Shown here: positions 56,701 through 64,000 of the stretch, in pieces
How the letters are laid out: every line of letters begins with the position of its first letter
Position numbering within the stretch: the stretch's first letter is position 1
Source: Dysidea avara
Taxonomy: Eukaryota > Porifera > Demospongiae > Dictyoceratida > Dysideidae
Direction of reading: 5' to 3'
DNA length: 64,000 nucleotides
Assembly (NCBI RefSeq): GCF_963678975.1
Contig: NC_089281.1
Coordinates: forward strand, 2,968,926 to 3,032,925
Notes under the pieces: generated by a model
Database searches by the model: none
What the model saw: the letters and a program-made list of their open reading frames with translations, nothing else
Told to the model about the DNA's origin: nothing
Made by a program: the position numbers and the translations under genes

Positions 56701-59700
56701 GCCGTTAAAACTGTACACTTTAGCTAAACTTTGCACATCTCAGCTTTTTTTTTAAACTTTTCCTTGGTCTGACAAGGGTGATCCATTGGTACCCATGGTG
56801 AGTGTGGACATGTCAGTGCACTATTGGGCAGAATAGGCCCTTTCATTTTCATGTGTAAGGCGTCAAAATTCCCCTGCCGTTAAAACTGTACATTTTAGCT
56901 AAACTTTGCATATCTCAGCTTTCTTTTTTTTTTTTTTTTAAACTTTTCCTGGGTCTGACAAGGGTTAACCATTGGTACCCCATGGTGAGTTTGGACATGT
57001 CAGTTCACTGTTGAGTAGAATTGGTCCATATTTACGGCTTATCATGTACTTTACTTTCCCTTACTCAGGAGTATAATTTTTCTCTGTGAATAACAAAGAG
57101 CCAGCATTATCCATTGGTACCCATGGTGAGTGTGGACATGTCAGTTCACTATTGGGCAGAATAGGTCCTTTCATTTTCATGTGTAAGGCGTCAAAATTCC
57201 CCTGCCATTAAACTGTACATTTTAGCTAAACTTTGCATATCTCAGCTTTCTTTCTTTTTTTTTTTAAAACTTTTCCTGGGTCTGACAAGGGTTATCCATT
57301 GGTACCCATGGTGAGTGTGGACATGTCAGTTCACTATTGGGCGGAATATGTCCTTTCATTTTCATGTGTAAGGCGTCACAATTCCCCTGCCGTTAAAACT
57401 GTACACTTTAGCTAAACTTTGCACATCTCAGCTTTTTTTTTTTTTTTTTTTAACTTTTCCTGGGTCTAACAAGGGTTATCCATTGGTACCCATGGTAAGT
57501 GTGGACATGTCAGTGCACTATTGGGCAGAATAGGCCCTTTCATTTTCATGTGTAAGGCGTCACAATTCCCCTGCCGTTAAAACTGTACATTTTAGCTAAA
57601 CTTTGCATATCTCAGCTTTCTTTCTTTTTAAAAAAAAAAACTTTTCCTGGGTCTGACAAGCGTTATCCATTGGTACCCATGGTGAGTGTGGACATGTCAG
57701 TTCACTATTGGGCGGAATATGTCCTTTCATTTTCATGTATAAGGCGTCACAATTCCCCTGCCGTTAAAACTGTACACTTTAGCTAAACTTTGCACATCTC
57801 AGCTTTTTTTTTTAACTTTTCCTGGGTCTGACAAGGGTTATCCATTGGTACCCATGGTGAGTGTGGACATGTCAGTGCACTATTGGGCAGAATAGGCCCT
57901 TTCATTTTCATGTGTAAGGCGTCACAATTCCCCTGCCGTTAAAACTGTACATTTTAGCTAAACTTTGCATATCTCAGCTTTCTTTCTTTTTAAAAAAAAA
58001 AAACTTTTCCTGGGTCTGACAAGCGTTATCCATTGGTACCCATGGTGAGTGTGGACATGTCAGTTCACTATAAGGCAGAATAGGTCCTTTCATTTTCATG
58101 TGTAAGGCGTCAAAATTCCCCTGCCGTTAAAACTGTACATTTTAGCTAAACTTTGCATATCTCAGCTTTCTTTCTTTTTTTTTTTTTTAAACTTTTCCTG
58201 GGTCTGACAAGGGTTATCCATTGGTACCCATGGTGAGTGTGGACATGTCAGTTCACTATTGGGCGGAATATGTCCTTTCATTTTCATGTGTAAGGCGTTA
58301 CAATTCCCCTGCCGTTAAAACTGTACACTTTAGCTAAACTTTGCACATCTCAGATTTTTTTTTTTTAACTTTTCCTGGGTCTGACAAGGGTTATCCATTG
58401 GTACCCATGGTGAGTGTGGACATGTCAGTGCACTATTGGGCAGAATAGGCCCTTTCATTTTCATGTGTAAGGCGTTACAATTCCCCTGCCGTTAAAACTG
58501 TACATTTTAGCTAAACTTTGCACATCTCAGATTTTTTTTTTTAACTTTTCCTGGGTCTGACAAGGGTTATCCATTGGTACCCATGGTGAGTGTGGACATG
58601 TCAGTTCACTATTGGGCAGAATAGGTCCTTTCATTTTCATGTGTAAGGCGTTACAATTCCCCTGCCGTTAAAACTGTACATTTTAGCTAAACTTTGCATA
58701 TCTCAGCTTTCTTTTTTTTTTTTTTAAAACTTTTCCTGGGTCTGACAAGGGTTAACCATTGGTACCCATGGTGAGTGTGGACATGTCAGTTCACTGTTGA
58801 GTAGAATTGGTACATATTTACGGCTTATCATGTACTTTACTTTCCCTTACTCAGGAGTATAATTTTTCTCTGTGAATAACAAAGAGCCAGCATTATCCAT
58901 TGGTACCCATGGTGAGTGTGGACATGTCAGTTCACTATTGGGCAGAATAGGTCCTTTCATTTTCATGTGTAAGGCGTCAAAATTCCCCTGCCATTAAACT
59001 GTACATTTTAGCTAAACTTTGCATATCTCAGCTTTCTTTCTTTTTTTTTTTTAAACTTTTCCTGGGTCTGACAAGGGTTATCCATTGGTACCCATGGTGA
59101 GTGTGGAAATGTCAGTTCACTATTGGGCGGAATATGTCCTTTCATTTTCATGTGTAAGGCGTCACAATTCCCCTGCCGTTAAAACTGTACACTTTAGCTA
59201 AACTTTGCACATCTCAGCTTTTTTTTTTAACTTTTCCTGGGTCTGACAAGGGTTATCCATTGGTACCCATGGTGAGTGTGGACATGTCAGTGCACTATTG
59301 GGCAGAATAGGCCCTTTCATTTTCATGTGTAAGGCGTCACAATTCCCCTGCCGTTAAAACTGTACATTTTAGCTAAACTTTGCATATCTCAGCTTTCTTT
59401 CTTTTTAAAAAAAAAAACTTTTCCTGGGTCTGACAAGCGTTATCCATTGGTACCCATGGTGAGTGTGGACATGTCAGTTCACTATAAGGCAGAATAGGTC
59501 CTTTCATTTTCATGTGTAAGGCGTCAAAATTCCCCTGCCGTTAAAACTGTACATTTTAGCTAAACTTTGCATATCTCAGCTTTCTTTCTTTTTTTTTTTT
59601 TTAAACTTTTCCTGGGTCTGACAAGGGTTATCCATTGGTACCCATGGTGAGTGTGGACATGTCAGTTCACTATTGGGCGGAATATGTCCTTTCATTTTCA

Positions 59701-62700
59701 TGTGTAAGGCGTTACAATTCCCCTGCCGTTAAAACTGTACACTTTAGTTAAACTTTGCACATCTCAGATTTTTTTTTTTTAACTTTTCCTGGGTCTGACA
59801 AGGGTTATCCATTGGTACCCATGGTGAGTGTGGACATGTCAGTGCACTATTGGGCAGAATAGGCCCTTTCATTTTCATGTGTAAGGCGTCACAATTCCCC
59901 TGCCGTTAAAACTGTACATTTTAGCTAAACTTTGCATATCTCAGGTTTCTTTCTTTTTTTTTTTTAAAACTTTTCCTGGGTCTGACAAGGGTTATCCATT
60001 GGTACCCATGGTAAGTGTGGACATGTCAGTTCACTATTGGGCGGAATATGTCCTTTCATTTTCATGTGTAAGGCGTCACAATTCCCCTGCCGTTAAAACT
60101 GTACACTTTAGCTAAACTTTGCATATCTCAGCTTTCTTTCTTTTTTTTTTTTTAAAACTTTTCCTGGGTCTGACAAGGGTTATCCATTGGTACCCATGGT
60201 AAGTGTGGACATGTCAGTTCACTATTGGGCAGAATAGGCCCTTTCATTTTCATGTGTAAGGCGTCACAATTCCCCTGCCGTTAAAACTGTACATTTTAGC
60301 TAAACTTTGCATATCTCAGCTTTCTTTCTTTTTTAAAAAAAAAAACTTTTCCTGGGTCTGACAAGCATTATCCATTGGTACCCATGGTGAGTGTGGACAT
60401 GTCAGTTCACTATTGGGCAGAATAGGTCCTTTCATTTTCATGTGTAAGGCGTTACAATTCCCCTGCCGTTAAAACTGTACATTTTAGCTAAACTTTGCAT
60501 ATCTCAGCTTTCTTTTTTTTTTTTTTTTAAACTTTTCCTGGGTCTGACAAGGGTTAACCATTGGTACCCATGGTGAGTGTGGACATGTCAGTTCACTGTT
60601 CAGTAGAATTGGTCCATATTTACGGCTTATCATGTACTTTACTTTCCCTTACTCAGGAGTATAATTTTTCTCTGTGAATAACAAAGAGCCAGCATTATCC
60701 ATTGGTACCCATGGTGAGTGTGGACATGTCAGTTCACTATTGGGCAGAATAGGTCCTTTCATTTTCATGTGTAAGGCGTCAAAATTCCCCTGCCATTAAA
60801 CTACATTTTAGCTAAACTTTGCATATCTCAGCTTTCTTTCTTTTTTTTTTTTAAACTTTTCCTGGGTCTGACAAGGGTTATCCATTGGTACCCATGGTGA
60901 GTGTGGACATGTCAGTTCACTATTGGGCGGAATATGTCCTTTCATTTTCATGTATAAGGCGTCACAATTCCCCTGCCGTTAAAACTGTACACTTTAGCTA
61001 AACTTTGCACATCTCAGCTTTTTTTTTTAACTTTTCCTGGGTCTGACAAGGGTTATCCATTGGTACCCATGGTGAGTGTGGACATGTCAGTGCACTATTG
61101 GGCAGAATAGGCCCTTTCATTTTCATGTGTAAGGCGTCACAATTCCCCTGCCGTTAAAACTGTACATTTTAGCTAAACTTTGCATATCTCAGCTTTCTTT
61201 CTTTTTAAAAAAAAAAAACTTTTCCTGGGTCTGACAAGCGTTATCCATTGGTACCCATGGTGAGTGTGGACATGTCAGTTCACTATAAGGCAGAATAGGT
61301 CCTTTCATTTTCATGTGTAAGGCGTCAAAATTCCCCTGCCGTTAAAACTGTACATTTTAGCTAAACTTTGCATATCTCAGCTTTCTTTCTTTTTTTTTTT
61401 TTTAAACTTTTCCTTGGTCTGACAAGGGTTATCCATTGGTACCCATGGTGAGTGTGGACATGTCAGTTCACTATTGGGCGGAATATGTCCTTTCATTTTC
61501 ATGTGTAAGGCGTTACAATTCCCCTGCCGTTAAAACTGTACACTTTAGCTAAACTTTGCACATCTCAGATTTTTTTTTTTTAACTTTTCCTGGGTCTGAC
61601 AAGGGTTATCCATTGGTACCCATGGTGAGTGTGGACATGTCAGTGCACTATTGGGCAGAATAGGCCCTTTCATTTTCATGTGTAAGGCGTCACAATTCCC
61701 CTGCCGTTAAAACTGTACATTTTAGCTAAACTTTGCATATCTCAGGTTTCTTTCTTTTTAAAAAAAAAAAACTTTTCCTGGGTCTGACAAGCATTATCCA
61801 TTGGTACCCATGGTGAGTGTGGACATGTCAGTTCACTATTGGGCAGAATAGGTCCTTTCATTTTCATGTGTAAGGCGTCAAAATTCCCCTGCCGTTAAAA
61901 CTGTACATTTTAGCTAAACTTTGCATATCTCAGCTTTCTTTTTTTTTTTTTTTTAAACTTTTCCTGGGTCTGACAAGGGTTAACCATTGGTACCCCATGG
62001 TGAGTTTGGACATGTCAGTTCACTGTTGAGTAGAATTGGTCCATATTTACGGCTTATCATGTACTTTACTTTCCCTTACTCAGGAGTATAATTTTTCTCT
62101 GTGAATAACAAAGAGCCAGCATTATCCATTGGTACCCATGGTGAGTGTGGACATGTCAGTTCACTATTGGGCAGAATAGGTCCTTTCATTTTCATGTGTA
62201 AGGCGTCAAAATTCCCCTGCCATTAAACTGTACATTTTAGCTAAACTTTGCATATCTCAGCTTTCTTTCTTTTTTTTTTTAAAACTTTTCCTGGGTCTGA
62301 CAAGGGTTATCCATTGGTACCCATGGTGAGTGTGGACATGTCAGTTCACTATTGGGCGGAATATGTCCTTTCATTTTCATGTGTAAGGCGTCACAATTCC
62401 CCTGCCGTTAAAACTGTACACTTTAGCTAAACTTTGCACATCTCAGCTTTTTTTTTTTTTTTTTTAACTTTTCCTGGGTCTAACAAGGGTTATCCATTGG
62501 TACCCATGGTGAGTGTGGACATGTCAGTGCACTATTGGGCAGAATAGGCCCTTTCATTTTCATGTGTAAGGCGTCACAATTCCCCTGCCGTTAAAACTGT
62601 ACATTTTAGCTAAACTTTGCATATCTCAGCTTTCTTTCTTTTTAAAAAAAAAAACTTTTCCTGGGTCTGACAAGCGTTATCCATTGGTACCCATGGTGAG

Positions 62701-64000
62701 TGTGGACATGTCAGTTCACTATTGGGCGGAATATGTCCTTTCATTTTCATGTGTAAGGCGTCACAATTCCCCTGCCGTTAAAACTGTACACTTTAGCTAA
62801 ACTTTGCACATCTCAGCTTTTTTTTTAAACTTTTCCTTGGTCTGACAAGGGTGATCCATTGGTACCCATGGTGAGTGTGGACATGTCAGTGCACTATTGG
62901 GCAGAATAGGCCCTTTCATTTTCATGTGTAAGGCGTCACAATTCCCCTGCCGTTAAAACTGTACATTTTAGCTAAACTTTGCATATCTCAGCTTTCTTTC
63001 TTTTTAAAAAAAAAAAACTTTTCCTGGGTCTGACAAGCGTTATCCATTGGTACCCATGGTGAGTGTGGACATGTCAGTTCACTATAAGGCAGAATAGGTC
63101 CTTTCATTTTCATGTGTAAGGCGTCAAAATTCCCCTGCCGTTAAAACTGTACATTTTAGCTAAACTTTGCATATCTCAGCTTTCTTTCTTTTTTTTTTTT
63201 TTAAACTTTTCCTGGGTCTGACAAGGGTTATCCATTGGTACCCATGGTGAGTGTGGACATGTCAGTTCACTATTGGGCGGAATATGTCCTTTCATTTTCA
63301 TGTATAAGGCGTCACAATTCCCCTGCCGTTAAAACTGTACACTTTAGCTAAACTTTGCACATCTCAGCTTTTTTTTTTAACTTTTCCTGGGTCTGACAAG
63401 GGTTATCCATTGGTACCCATGGTGAGTGTGGACATGTCAGTGCACTATTGGGCAGAATAGGCCCTTTCATTTTCATGTGTAAGGCGTCACAATTCCCCTG
63501 CCGTTAAAACTGTACATTTTAGCTAAACTTTGCATATCTCAGCTTTCTTTCTTTTTAAAAAAAAAAAACTTTTCCTGGGTCTGACAAGCGTTATCCATTG
63601 GTACCCATGGTGAGTGTGGACATGTCAGTTCACTATAAGGCAGAATAGGTCCTTTCATTTTCATGTGTAAGGCGTCAAAATTCCCCTGCCGTTAAAACTG
63701 TACATTTTAGCTAAACTTTGCATATCTCAGCTTTCTTTCTTTTTTTTTTTTTAAACTTTTCCTGGGTCTGACAAGGGTTATCCATTGGTACCCATGGTGA
63801 GTGTGGACATGTCAGTTCACTATTGGGCGGAATATGTCCTTTCATTTTCATGTGTAAGGCGTTACAATTCCCCTGCCGTTAAAACTGTACACTTTAGCTA
63901 AACTTTGCACATCTCAGATTTTTTTTTTTTAACTTTTCCTGGGTCTGACAAGGGTTATCCATTGGTACCCATGGTGAGTGTGGACATGTCAGTGCACTAT

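Larger units (their letters stand above)
35471..64000. repeat. Satellite array, ~180-bp monomers with higher-order structure (continues past window)
   Basis: The whole stretch is head-to-tail monomers of about 175-190 bp, roughly 155 in number, with no other sequence between them. Each contains CCATTGGTACCCATGG, GTGGACATGTCAGT, a TTTCATTTTCATGTGTAAGG block, CCCCTGCCGTTAAAACTGTACA and a T- or A-tract before CTTTTCCTGGGTCTGACAAG. Subtypes differ by fixed marks: GGGCAGAATAGGTCC or GGGCGGAATATGTCC or GTGCACTATTGGGCAGAATAGGCCC; TACATTTT or TACACTTT; GCATATC or GCACATC. The left edge is a partial variant monomer at 35471-35512; the right edge lies beyond the window. The 60-codon frame that recurs seven times (for example 38631, 51473, 62248) is a by-product of one subtype junction. 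Confidence 0.97.

Noticed and set aside
38631..62430. Seven copies of a 60-codon frame starting MHISAFF in the satellite array
   Set aside because: It lies across the same monomer subtype junction each time, through the T-tract, and is absent from other junctions. Identity reflects block duplication, not selection on protein.

Overview
The window is eukaryotic, AT-rich and dominated by repeats, with little conventional coding sequence. The basis for this is a BEL/Pao LTR retrotransposon, poly(A)-tailed non-LTR debris, hAT-, pogo- and Harbinger-type non-autonomous DNA elements, a Helitron-like repeat carrying minisatellites, a 60-nt GT-AG intron and a very large satellite array. The mix and the short intron fit an early-branching metazoan such as a sponge. 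That is an inference; no host gene here pins the taxon.

Layout. 385-11864 holds two related copies of one repeat family. Read on the minus strand, each has a TC-type start, a roughly 150-bp head, an array of a roughly 31-bp minisatellite and a 3' end with a hairpin followed by CTAG. Other elements sit inside them: a 2.9-kb foldback element, a 1.0-kb hAT-type element, a 0.86-kb foldback element and a 308-bp Harbinger-like MITE. In most cases one copy serves as the empty site for an insertion in the other. 11865-17000 holds dispersed repeat modules, a cluster of palindromes and the 3' end of a LINE. 17888-18693 is the best candidate for host coding sequence: two exons with a 60-nt intron, of unknown function. 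One exon is duplicated at 16209-16332. 18700-22610 contains large inverted repeats and a pogo-like MITE. 22740-23280 has weak candidate exons. 24000-26000 has a 360-bp hAT MITE, tRNA-like fragments and a three-copy 39-bp repeat. 26228-27669 is a 5'-truncated non-LTR retrotransposon with poly(A) tail and 14-bp target duplication.

28471-34414 is a nearly complete, apparently young BEL/Pao retrotransposon on the minus strand. Its two 255-bp LTRs look identical by eye, and it has a 5-bp target duplication. Gag-protease-RT-RNase H is in one frame and integrase in another. It landed inside a second copy of the Harbinger-like MITE (28357-34618). From about 35471 to the window end (64000) everything is one satellite array of roughly 180-bp monomers. 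A distinctive 141-bp variant recurs about 20 times at quantised spacing, and kilobase-scale blocks are duplicated at constant offsets.

No bacterial-type operon, CRISPR array or rRNA gene was seen. The most interesting material is structural: the satellite's higher-order organisation, the minisatellite-bearing Helitron-like family, and nested insertions whose age order can be read directly.
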